Shown piece by piece: positions 1 to 6,112 of a stretch of 6,556 nucleotides of DNA. This stretch comes from Actinomycetota bacterium (GTDB lineage: Bacteria; Actinomycetota; Acidimicrobiia; IMCC26256). Position numbers and translations under genes: made by a program. The stretch is taken from the NCBI GenBank assembly GCA_009702955.1, contig WLHA01000069.1, forward strand, positions 1-6,556, in the 5' to 3' direction. The stretch's first letter is position 1, and each line of letters begins with the position of its first letter. Under the pieces are notes generated by a model. It ran no database searches. It was not told the origin of the DNA and saw only the letters and a list, made by a program, of their open reading frames with translations.

Positions 1-287
1 GCGAACGCTCTTCGAATTGGGCCGAGGCCAGACTGGGCCTTCCCTACATCATGAAGGAGCGCTGCGGCTATCCAACGCTCCTCCGATAAATCCCCGAGCA
101 ACGCGTCGACTCTGCGCGCTACTCCGATTAAATGTCTTCGGTCATGGTTAGGGAGCGTCGCGAACAATCCGCGCTCCCCCTCCCAAAGGAAACTCTCGGC
201 CCACTCCAAATCTTGCGGCGACGGCGCTGCTGGCCAGAGTGCGACGAAGAATCGTTTTGATAAATGTCGAAATCTTCGAAGCTTCAT
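1..287 (-). CDS. HD-domain phosphohydrolase, 5' part only (runs off the left edge)
   Basis: Seen: translating the minus strand from the ATG at 287-285 gives 95 residues with no stop before the window edge. They contain a basic start (MKLRRF), a mid-segment with NHDRRH (residues 47-52), and AALLHDVGK (75-83) with the HD doublet at 79-80. Known: His...HD is the metal-binding signature of the HD superfamily, whose members hydrolyse phosphate esters or nucleotides; the final conserved Asp would lie beyond the window. The start overlaps the stop of the M50 gene as ATGA, so translation is probably coupled to it; only a weak, distant AGG lies upstream. Inferred: a small soluble metal-dependent phosphohydrolase, last visible gene of the pyrG-NUDIX-xerD-M50 run. 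The substrate cannot be told from this half. Confidence is high for the gene and domain, low for any specific role. Confidence 0.85.
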   Translation of the reverse strand, partial: MKLRRFRHLSKRFFVALWPAAPSPQDLEWAESFLWEGERGLFATLPNHDRRHLIGVARRVDALLGDLSEERWIAAALLHDVGKAQSGLGPIRRAF

Positions 288-934
288 CCGAGTATGAACC
301 TAAAGAGACTCTCTTCGAATGGAGCGACAATCCGACCGAAGATGTTGGTCATAAAAACAACTAAGAACAGGATCAACATTCCATATGGCCGAATTCGCCA
401 CCATGTTGAAAGCCAAGACGCTGGCAGAGCACGCTCAATCAGTGCCGAACCATCTAGCGGCGGAATAGGTAGAAGGTTGAATATCGCAAGAAACAGGTTT
501 ATGACTGCGAAAGTTGTGATGATTCGGATTCCTAACGGCAGTTGAGCGAAAGCCCAGACTGGCGTAGAGAGACTCTGAAACCAAACGCGCGCGATAACTG
601 CGGAGGTCGCCATCAGCACAAGATTCGATGCAGGGCCAGCGAGCCCCACGATGAGCGAATCTCGCCGAGGGTTCTTCATGCGAGCCGGGTTAATAGGCAC
701 TGGTTTTGCCCACCCGATAACTGCAATTCCTGAGAGGGCTCCCATAGCGGGAACGATGATCGAGCCAAATAAATCAATATGCGGCGCTGGATTAAGCGTC
801 AGCCTGCCGGCCTTGCGGGCCGTGTCATCTCCACACCAGAGCGCTACAAGGCCGTGAGAAACCTCGTGCAGAATAATCGCACTGATCAGACAAAGAATCT
901 GGATAACAGCAATTGAGAGGCGAGCAGAATTCAT
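284..934 (-). CDS. M50-family (site-2 protease-like) membrane zinc metalloprotease
   Basis: A 216-residue multi-pass membrane protein. Seen: HEVSH at residues 23-27 inside the first hydrophobic segment (the HExxH zinc site with catalytic Glu24), GWAKPVPINP at 74-83, AGPASN at 99-104, and NLLPIPPLDGS at 153-163, whose Asp161 should be the third zinc ligand. Further hydrophobic stretches lie near 105-118, 135-152 and 185-198. Known: this order of motifs defines the M50B/SREBP family of intramembrane proteases that cut membrane-bound substrates. There is no PDZ or CBS domain, so it is the short form; its substrate is unknown. The ATG is directly preceded by an in-frame TAA, which fixes the start. 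GAGGAG at 947-952 is a possible SD, but its 12-nt spacing is long. The stop overlaps the ATG of the HD gene by 4 bp, and xerD ends 36 bp upstream. All catalytic motifs look intact. Confidence 0.92.
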   Translation of the reverse strand: MNSARLSIAVIQILCLISAIILHEVSHGLVALWCGDDTARKAGRLTLNPAPHIDLFGSIIVPAMGALSGIAVIGWAKPVPINPARMKNPRRDSLIVGLAGPASNLVLMATSAVIARVWFQSLSTPVWAFAQLPLGIRIITTFAVINLFLAIFNLLPIPPLDGSALIERALPASWLSTWWRIRPYGMLILFLVVFMTNIFGRIVAPFEESLFRFILG

Positions 935-970
935 TTAAGACCGCCGCTCCTCATCTGCATGACTCTACCG

Positions 971-1975
971 CTAGCCGTGACGCAGATGAGCGCTACGTCC
1001 GGCGCGCGGGTGCGCTTCGTCGTACGCAGAGCGCAGCCTCTCTGGAGTTACCAACGTATATATCTGAGTTGTAGAGAGACTTGCGTGCCCTAGGAGTTCT
1101 TGAACAACGCGTATATCTGCTCCATGGTCAAGCATGTGAGTAGCGCAGCAGTGACGCAGAACATGCGGAGATAGGCGCCCTTCAAGCCCAACCTTATTGC
1201 CAGCCTTCGTGACGATTTTCCAGCAACTCTGACGAGTTAGGCGCCCTCCCCTAGCGTTCAGAAATAGTGGATCCCCTGGCACTCGTCGCGTAGTGGGCTT
1301 CTCAAGTTCTGGTCGACCGTTCTGTAGATACTCGAGCACCACGCTTCGAGCGCTCGCCCCGACAGGTACAACACGTTCCTTATTACCTTTGCCTACTACT
1401 CGCATAAGCCTGTCTTCTAGGTCAATATCGCCGCGATCCAATCCGACGAGTTCGCTTATGCGCATTCCGGTTGCATAGAGGGTCTCGAGAATGGCGCGAT
1501 CTCGCAAAGCAGTCGGAGAGTCGCCCTCAACCGCTCCGAGAAGATCCAGCACCTCCTTCTCTGATAACGCCTTCGGGATTCCTTGAGGGACACGTGGAGC
1601 CCCGACATCATCGCTTGGGTCTTTACTAGTTAGCCCCTCTTCGACGCAGAATCTATGGAGCGACCTGACTGCTACCAATGCGCGAGCAATTGAAGAGGGC
1701 GCGTATTTGGCTCCACCTTCCTCATTACGTTCTCGCTTTAATCCATCGATATATGCAAATACCTCAGACTCCCCTACCGCATCTAAGTCAGCAATTTCTC
1801 GAGCCCTCAACCACGAGGAATACCTCTTCAAGTCGCGCCTATACGCACTCAAAGTATTAGTTGAGAGACCACGCTCGACTTTGAGCCAACTCGAGTATTC
1901 GTCTATCTGCACCGATAATGAATCGCGCGCAACACTTCCATTCTCTCCCGCGAGCGCTAGATCCTCCGATTCCAC
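971..1975 (-). CDS. xerD: Tyrosine recombinase XerD
   Basis: A 334-residue site-specific recombinase of the XerC/XerD type, which resolves chromosome dimers at dif sites during division. Seen: an N-terminal SAM-like DNA-binding domain (about 22-115, with YSSWLKVERGLSTNTLSAYRR), then the catalytic domain with Arg172 (TGMRISEL), Lys196 (VGKGNKER), His271 and Arg274 (SPHVLRH), His297 (LLGHASLSTTQIYT) and the nucleophile Tyr306. All six catalytic positions are present, and the ending PERLRSAYDEAHPRA resembles XerD rather than XerC. The GTG start has AGAGG six bases upstream and an in-frame TAG four codons upstream. This gives about 20 extra N-terminal residues compared with E. coli XerD, plus a short basic tail. 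It is third in the pyrG-NUDIX-xerD order typical of actinobacteria, which argues for the housekeeping enzyme rather than a phage or integron integrase. Confidence 0.95.
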   Translation of the reverse strand: MESEDLALAGENGSVARDSLSVQIDEYSSWLKVERGLSTNTLSAYRRDLKRYSSWLRAREIADLDAVGESEVFAYIDGLKRERNEEGGAKYAPSSIARALVAVRSLHRFCVEEGLTSKDPSDDVGAPRVPQGIPKALSEKEVLDLLGAVEGDSPTALRDRAILETLYATGMRISELVGLDRGDIDLEDRLMRVVGKGNKERVVPVGASARSVVLEYLQNGRPELEKPTTRRVPGDPLFLNARGGRLTRQSCWKIVTKAGNKVGLEGRLSPHVLRHCCATHMLDHGADIRVVQELLGHASLSTTQIYTLVTPERLRSAYDEAHPRAGRSAHLRHG

Positions 1976-1981
1976 GGTCAG

Positions 1982-1986
1982 CCTCT
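1982..1986 (-). promoter_or_regulatory. Ribosome binding site of xerD
   Basis: AGAGG on the minus strand lies six bases before the GTG at 1975. It supports this non-ATG start, and the in-frame TAG just upstream rules out a longer product. Confidence 0.6.
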
Positions 1987-2048
1987 AATTGGATCCAAGA
2001 ATGGCGCTCCGCCGACATCAATGAAGATCACAACATCGAGAATTTGAA

Positions 2049-2618
2049 TCACAGACGACCTACAAAATTTCCGGCAACCAGAGACCTCGCGAGGAGTAGT
2101 CCGATAATGGTTTTAGCGTCGGTAATCGTTGCAGTTGAGATGAGGGTCTCTATATCTGCGAGTGCAACGCGCTCTAGCGTCATTGCATGCTCCTCGGCCC
2201 CAATTGGCTGGCGACCTCCTGCGTCCTCGAGATCTAACGCTGCGAACAGGTACGTGTACTCGTCACAGAATCCTGGGGTGTTATAAAACTCGGCGAGCAA
2301 AACTAAGCGCCCTGCTCTGAGCCCTGTCTCCTCCAGCAGTTCACGAGATGCAGTGACCTCTGGCGGTTCGCCATCAACATCTCTCTTCCCTGCTGGAACC
2401 TCTAGGAGCCATCCATCAACCGCTGCTCGATACTGTCGAACGAGAATTGCGTGAGAATCACCATCGATCGGGACAACTACGACTGCCCCTGGATGACGCA
2501 CAACGGTTCGTTTGAATAGTTTCTCGTCGGGACCTTCTACGGTCTCCTCTGTAATTTTGAGGAACCCCGCGTTCGCTACATGCGCCGATTCAAGGATCTT
2601 AAAGAGTTCTTGGCTCAC
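2049..2618 (-). CDS. NUDIX hydrolase, ADP-ribose pyrophosphatase type
   Basis: A 189-residue cytosolic NUDIX enzyme, expected to split ADP-ribose into AMP and ribose 5-phosphate or act on a similar nucleotide sugar. Seen: VRQYR at 60-64, EVPAGKRD at 73-80, and the Nudix box from Gly77 to Leu100 ending in SRELLEETGL with the metal-binding Glu cluster. FYNTPGF follows at 111-117, with Pro115 fifteen residues past the box. Known: a proline at about that distance marks the ADP-ribose pyrophosphatase subgroup. The box has six rather than five residues between its Gly and first Glu (GKRDVDGE), a spacing I recall from actinobacterial relatives. The start is GTG at 2618 with GGGAG four bases upstream (2623-2627), a short spacing. 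It begins 35 bp after pyrG. M. tuberculosis also has a NUDIX ADP-ribose hydrolase between pyrG and xerD. Exact substrate is inferred. Confidence 0.9.
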   Translation of the reverse strand: MSQELFKILESAHVANAGFLKITEETVEGPDEKLFKRTVVRHPGAVVVVPIDGDSHAILVRQYRAAVDGWLLEVPAGKRDVDGEPPEVTASRELLEETGLRAGRLVLLAEFYNTPGFCDEYTYLFAALDLEDAGGRQPIGAEEHAMTLERVALADIETLISTATITDAKTIIGLLLARSLVAGNFVGRL

Positions 2619-2653
2619 ACTTCTCCCGTTAACGTCGCAGGTATCTAGGCAAC

Positions 2654-4327
2654 CTACTTACTGTCTGCTGCCTCGTTGAGGTCGATTCCCTCTGGAACCG
2701 TAAGCGGAAGACGCGGGTGGCGACCCTCGGCTCGGTCACGCGCAGCTTTGATGAAAGCCGAGAATAGAGGGTGCGGTCGATCAGGGCGGCTCTTGAACTC
2801 AGGGTGCGCCTGCGTAGCAGCAAAGAATGGATGCTGATCCTCGGGGAGCTCAATAAACTCCACCAAGCGATCATCCGGCGAAGTACCTGAGCACACCAAA
2901 CCAGACTCTTCTAGACGGCGACGGTATTTATCCGATACCTCATAACGGTGCCGATGCCTCTCGTAAATCACCTCTTCGCCATACGCACGATGGATGATCG
3001 TTCCAGGCTTAAGTTTCGCAGGATACGCACCTAGACGCATTGTGCCGCCGAGGTCTGTTACATCTCGCTGATGCTCCATAAGGTCAATAACAGCGTGCGG
3101 AGTATGCGCATCAAACTCACTCGAGTTAGCGCCAGCAAGCCCACACGCATCGCGTGCATACTCAATAACTGCACACTGCATACCTAGGCAGAGACCCAAG
3201 AAAGGCACCTGCTGCATACGGGCGAACCCAGCAGCGGCGATCTTTCCCTCAATGCCTCGAAATCCGAATCCTCCAGGAATAACAATTCCATCTAGGTCAC
3301 GGAGACGCCCCTCAGCAAGCAAACCCTCCGTGTCGTCTGACGCAATCCAATCGATATTCACCTTTGCACCACAGCTGTATCCGCCGTGTCGAAGTGCCTC
3401 GACGACTGAAAGATATGCGTCCGGAAGGTTCACGTACTTACCGACCAAACCGATACGCACCTCGATATCAGGTGATTGGACTCGCTTAACAAGTGAGCGC
3501 CACTCCGTCAGATCTGGCTCAGGAACATCAAGCTTGAGCAACTCACAGACATAGGTATCGAGCCCTTCTTCGTGTAACACAAGCGGAATCTCGTAGAGAG
3601 TCTCTGCATCGATAGCAGAAACAATCCCAGGCTCCGGCACATCACAGAGTTGGCTGATCTTCTCTTTGAGGTGTGTCGAGATGGGTCGATCTGAGCGACA
3701 GACAATTGCGTCTGGCTGGATTCCTCGACTACGCAGTTCGGTGACTGAGTGCTGCGTCGGCTTTGTCTTCTGCTCTGCCGACGGCCCAATAAACGGAACA
3801 AGCGTCACGTGAATATAGAAAACATTCTCTCTGCCAACATCTTTTCGAAACTGGCGAATTGCCTCAAGGAAAGGGAGGATCTCAATATCGCCGACCGTTC
3901 CGCCTACCTCGGAGATAACAACATCTACGTCATCTGTCGCGAGGCTGAGGATTCGCTCCTTGATTTCGTTCGTGATGTGAGGAATAACCTGAACTGTCTG
4001 CCCTAGGTAATCGCCCCTGCGCTCCTTGTTGAGCACAGCCTGGTAGATCGACCCCGTTGTGGCATTGGAGCGGCGATTGAGCGGCTCATCAATGAAGCGC
4101 TCGTAATGGCCTAGATCTAGATCAGTCTCGCCACCGTCGTCGGTGACAAATACCTCACCGTGCTGAAACGGATTCATCGTTCCAGGGTCGACATTTATAT
4201 ATGGGTCGAGTTTCTGCATCGTGACCTTAAGTCCACGACTCTTCAGAAGACGCCCAAGCGAAGATGCCGTGAGCCCCTTTCCGAGACTCGACGCCACACC
4301 ACCGGTTACGAAGATGTGCTTCGTCAC
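2654..4327 (-). CDS. pyrG: CTP synthase (glutamine-hydrolysing)
   Basis: This makes CTP from UTP, ATP and glutamine, the last step of de novo pyrimidine nucleotide synthesis in the cytosol. Counted from the GTG at 4327 it is 557 residues, against 545 in E. coli. Seen: the synthetase domain (about 1-270) opens with TKHIFVTGGVASSLGKG, containing the P-loop-like SSLGKG at 13-18. It also has ETDLDLGHYERF near 67-78 and SEVGGTVGDIE at 139-150, whose Glu140 matches a known Mg ligand. The class I glutamine amidotransferase domain (about 290-540) has IPGGFGFRG, LGLCLGMQ with nucleophile Cys380, and AHPEFKSRP with His508 and Glu510. All catalytic parts are present. The frame stays open to an ATG at 4411, but those 28 extra residues look unrelated to the family and have no SD. 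The GTG has GGAGG seven bases upstream and matches the normal N-terminus. First gene of the minus-strand run. Confidence 0.97.
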   Translation of the reverse strand: MTKHIFVTGGVASSLGKGLTASSLGRLLKSRGLKVTMQKLDPYINVDPGTMNPFQHGEVFVTDDGGETDLDLGHYERFIDEPLNRRSNATTGSIYQAVLNKERRGDYLGQTVQVIPHITNEIKERILSLATDDVDVVISEVGGTVGDIEILPFLEAIRQFRKDVGRENVFYIHVTLVPFIGPSAEQKTKPTQHSVTELRSRGIQPDAIVCRSDRPISTHLKEKISQLCDVPEPGIVSAIDAETLYEIPLVLHEEGLDTYVCELLKLDVPEPDLTEWRSLVKRVQSPDIEVRIGLVGKYVNLPDAYLSVVEALRHGGYSCGAKVNIDWIASDDTEGLLAEGRLRDLDGIVIPGGFGFRGIEGKIAAAGFARMQQVPFLGLCLGMQCAVIEYARDACGLAGANSSEFDAHTPHAVIDLMEHQRDVTDLGGTMRLGAYPAKLKPGTIIHRAYGEEVIYERHRHRYEVSDKYRRRLEESGLVCSGTSPDDRLVEFIELPEDQHPFFAATQAHPEFKSRPDRPHPLFSAFIKAARDRAEGRHPRLPLTVPEGIDLNEAADSK

Positions 4328-4334
4328 CCGCCAA

Positions 4335-4339
4335 CCTCC
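4335..4339 (-). promoter_or_regulatory. Ribosome binding site that fixes the pyrG start
   Basis: GGAGG on the minus strand stands seven bases before the GTG at 4327. The upstream in-frame ATG at 4411 is preceded by a T-rich stretch with no SD. With the family-typical N-terminus beginning at this GTG, it decides the start. Confidence 0.85.
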
Positions 4340-4351
4340 ATCACTACTCAC

Positions 4352-4363
4352 CGCCCGAAGGCG
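4352..4363 (-). promoter_or_regulatory. Small UUCG-loop hairpin in the pyrG leader
   Basis: Read on the minus strand this is CGCC-UUCG-GGCG, a perfect 4-bp stem closed by C(UUCG)G, one of the most stable RNA tetraloops. It sits 12 nt before the SD of pyrG. It comes from a near-tandem duplication of CGCCCGAAG on the plus strand (4352-4360 and 4362-4370), so a competing fold is possible. No T-run follows it, so it is not a terminator. A role in pyrG translation or RNA stability is only a suggestion; it may be chance. Confidence 0.35.
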
Positions 4364-4457
4364 CCCGAAGAACCTGTCTAAGAGTCGATCCTTCTCAGCT
4401 GCCAGAAGCATCTAAAAAGCGACACGGACCCTCGGGAGAACGACGGTACCATCTGCA

Positions 4458-4473
4458 CCACGGAGTCGCGTGG
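4458..4473. repeat. 16-bp inverted repeat in the divergent intergenic region
   Basis: CCACG and CGTGG flank a 6-base spacer; on the minus strand a further G-T wobble pair can extend the stem to six. It lies about midway between the pyrG start and the divergent gene. It could be an operator for a dimeric regulator or a small RNA hairpin if transcribed. There is no second copy nearby and no T-run directly after it, so its function is unproven. Confidence 0.35.
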
Positions 4474-4512
4474 CTCAGGTGAAAATTCATTTGACTTATT
4501 GAGTTTCTTTCC

Positions 4513-4518
4513 GAGAGG
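4513..4518 (+). promoter_or_regulatory. Ribosome binding site supporting a TTG start
   Basis: GAGAGG lies six bases before the TTG at 4525, good spacing for an SD. The next candidate, ATG at 4576, has no purine-rich sequence before it, so the TTG is preferred. Confidence 0.6.
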
Positions 4519-4524
4519 CACAGT

Positions 4525-6081
4525 TTGGAGCAGATCGTAAATCCGACCAATAACACTCCCCCAGATTCTCGCCTCATGAAGCCGGAATCAGGCATACGCA
4601 GACTCGCAGCACTCGATCTTTTAGGTCTGGCTCTTCTTGCGATTCTCTTGCGCTTACCTGCCTTCTTCTCCTCTGCCCCAATTGGGTTCGATGATGGCGT
4701 CTACGGATTATCTGCCAACTCAATGCGCTCTGGGTATGCACCATTTAGATCGGTATTCTCCTCACAGGGCCCCCTCTTTCTGCCGATTCTGCGCGTCGCT
4801 GATTTTGTAGGGTTTGAACGCATTAACTCCCCGCGGGTCGCTGCGTTGTTCGCAGGCGTAGCCATCACCATCGCCACCTACCTCAGCGCTATTCGCCTCA
4901 CCAGCAGAGGCGCCGCTCTCCTTGCGGCAGCGCTAGTCGCATCGAGTGGCGTAGTGCTCTGGACCACCGGCCCGATTACGAGCGACGGCGTCGCAGGCGC
5001 ATTCGCTGTCTCAACTGTTGCTGCTGCGCTCCGCTTCCGCTCCAAGCCCTCTATGCGTCTGGCGCTTACGATCTCGCTTCTAGCCGGAGCTGCGGTCTCC
5101 ACTAAGAGTCTCTTAGTAATTCCGGCGATAGCGGTTGCATGGCTCCTCGTTGCCTCAACAAAGCAATGGATCAGCGCAGCGTTGGTTCCTGCGATCGCCC
5201 TCTGCGTGTTGATCGCGTCAGCAATCCCGTGGGGACTCATTAATGTCTATGAGCAATCGATCGCGTACCACACCACCCAGCCTGGTTCAATCGATGTGCC
5301 GGCCAATCTCGATAAAATTGCAACAACAATTCTTCATAGGGACCCACCGCTACTTCTTCTATCGCTCCTCTGCATTCTCGTTGCGCTACTCAATGCAGTA
5401 CTTGCTTCGCGACGAAACCGCGGAGCAGGCGAACTCGCTCTACAACAATCCTCAACGAGGACAATTCCTGAACGGTTCACAAGCGGAGATCGGTTTCTAT
5501 GGATTTGGCTCGGCGCCGCCCTTGCCCTGCTTCTCGCGGAACAGAAACTCTGGAACAACCACATCGCGATTCTGGCCCCTCCAGCGGCTTTACTCATTGC
5601 TTGCCATCTCCCGCCGTGGAGAGTGGTGGCGATAGCTCTTGTTCTCTCGATACCGCTACAGATATCCGGGATGACTCAGATATATAACCCCAAGCCAGTA
5701 AGCGGCGACGACGCGATTGCACTCCGCTCAATTAGCCGAGTTGGGGATTCGTGGGCTCTCTCTGACACTCCGGGTCTCATCTGGAGAGCTGGATCATCTA
5801 CTGACCCTTGGTTCGTAGATAACTCCGAGCTGCGCATCACAACAAGTAACACTGCCCTGCAAATTACTTCTAAGACCTTGGCTGCCGCCGCATCTCAAGC
5901 AAGGGTATGCATGGTGGTAATTACATCGGAGAGGCGTTGGGGTTCGTTTGCAGACCTTCCGCAACGGCTTCGAACAATTGGATACGGGAAGACTGAGTCG
6001 TTCAATTCTGGAGCCCCCAAAACTGGAGCCCCCAATTCTGGGACCCTCGGAGTCTATGAACGCTCCTGCGACTACAAGTAG
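4525..6081 (+). CDS. GT-C fold membrane glycosyltransferase, family 39-like
   Basis: A 518-residue integral membrane protein likely to move a sugar from a polyprenyl-phosphate donor to a lipid, glycan or protein on the outer face of the cytoplasmic membrane. Seen: a short hydrophilic start, a first membrane segment at about 28-48, then GFDDGVYG with Asp56-Asp57 and SSQGPLFLP at 79-87. This acidic pair in the first external loop, followed by a (K/Q)xP-like stretch, is the pattern of GT39/ArnT/PMT relatives. About eleven more hydrophobic segments follow to about 381, with NNHIAILAPP at 344-353. A soluble C-terminal part (about 385-518) contains ALSDTPGLIWRAG and VDNSELRI, a pattern I recall from actinobacterial members. 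Start is TTG with GAGAGG six bases upstream; ATG at residue 18 is the alternative. It diverges from pyrG and runs against the surrounding genes. Acceptor and donor are unknown. Confidence 0.82.
   Translation: MEQIVNPTNNTPPDSRLMKPESGIRRLAALDLLGLALLAILLRLPAFFSSAPIGFDDGVYGLSANSMRSGYAPFRSVFSSQGPLFLPILRVADFVGFERINSPRVAALFAGVAITIATYLSAIRLTSRGAALLAAALVASSGVVLWTTGPITSDGVAGAFAVSTVAAALRFRSKPSMRLALTISLLAGAAVSTKSLLVIPAIAVAWLLVASTKQWISAALVPAIALCVLIASAIPWGLINVYEQSIAYHTTQPGSIDVPANLDKIATTILHRDPPLLLLSLLCILVALLNAVLASRRNRGAGELALQQSSTRTIPERFTSGDRFLWIWLGAALALLLAEQKLWNNHIAILAPPAALLIACHLPPWRVVAIALVLSIPLQISGMTQIYNPKPVSGDDAIALRSISRVGDSWALSDTPGLIWRAGSSTDPWFVDNSELRITTSNTALQITSKTLAAAASQARVCMVVITSERRWGSFADLPQRLRTIGYGKTESFNSGAPKTGAPNSGTLGVYERSCDYK
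6004..6048 (+). repeat. Three 15-bp tandem repeats inside the glycosyltransferase C-terminus
   Basis: Three in-frame 15-bp units encode NSGAP, KTGAP and NSGTL (residues 494-508). Units one and two share a continuous GGAGCCCCC core; unit three has diverged. The segment would be a short flexible Gly/Pro/Ser stretch near the end of the protein, and copy number may vary between strains by replication slippage without breaking the frame. Confidence 0.8.
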
Positions 6082-6112
6082 AGCGTCAAATTGATCTAGT
6101 TAGCAGTGGTGG

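Larger units (their letters stand above)
4328..4524. other. Divergent intergenic region between pyrG and the glycosyltransferase gene
   Basis: This 197-bp stretch separates two genes read outward, so it should hold promoters for both. An AT-rich patch at about 4481-4512 includes TTGACT (4491-4496, plus strand), but no -10 box lies at normal spacing before the plus-strand start. On the minus strand TTTTTAGATG near 4409-4418 resembles a -10 region but has no good -35. I therefore name no promoter. I found no clear pyrG attenuator of the Bacillus type, which needs a leader terminator with a T-run. The in-frame extension of pyrG to 4411 lies here and is probably untranslated. Confidence 0.6.

Noticed and set aside
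148..330. 60-residue minus-strand ORF
   Set aside because: It overlaps the end of the M50 gene and the HD gene in another frame, has no recognisable domain, and the HD frame explains the region.
971..1975. The tyrosine recombinase as a sign of a phage, integron or genomic island
   Set aside because: Its sequence and position between NUDIX and M50 genes fit housekeeping XerD; no attachment-site repeats, tRNA or cargo genes are seen.
1918..2286. 122-residue plus-strand ORF
   Set aside because: It lies antisense across xerD and the NUDIX gene, is low in complexity, and has no family features.
4395..4418. T-run (TTTTT) upstream of pyrG on the minus strand as an attenuator terminator
   Set aside because: No stable GC-rich stem directly precedes it; the nearest clear dyad (4458-4473) is about 40 nt away.
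4878..5240. 120-residue minus-strand ORF
   Set aside because: It is antisense to the membrane-spanning part of the glycosyltransferase; its Ala/Arg-rich composition is what an antisense shadow of hydrophobic codons gives.
6082..6112. Bidirectional terminator between the convergent genes
   Set aside because: The 31-bp gap shows no inverted repeat with a T-run, so none can be supported.
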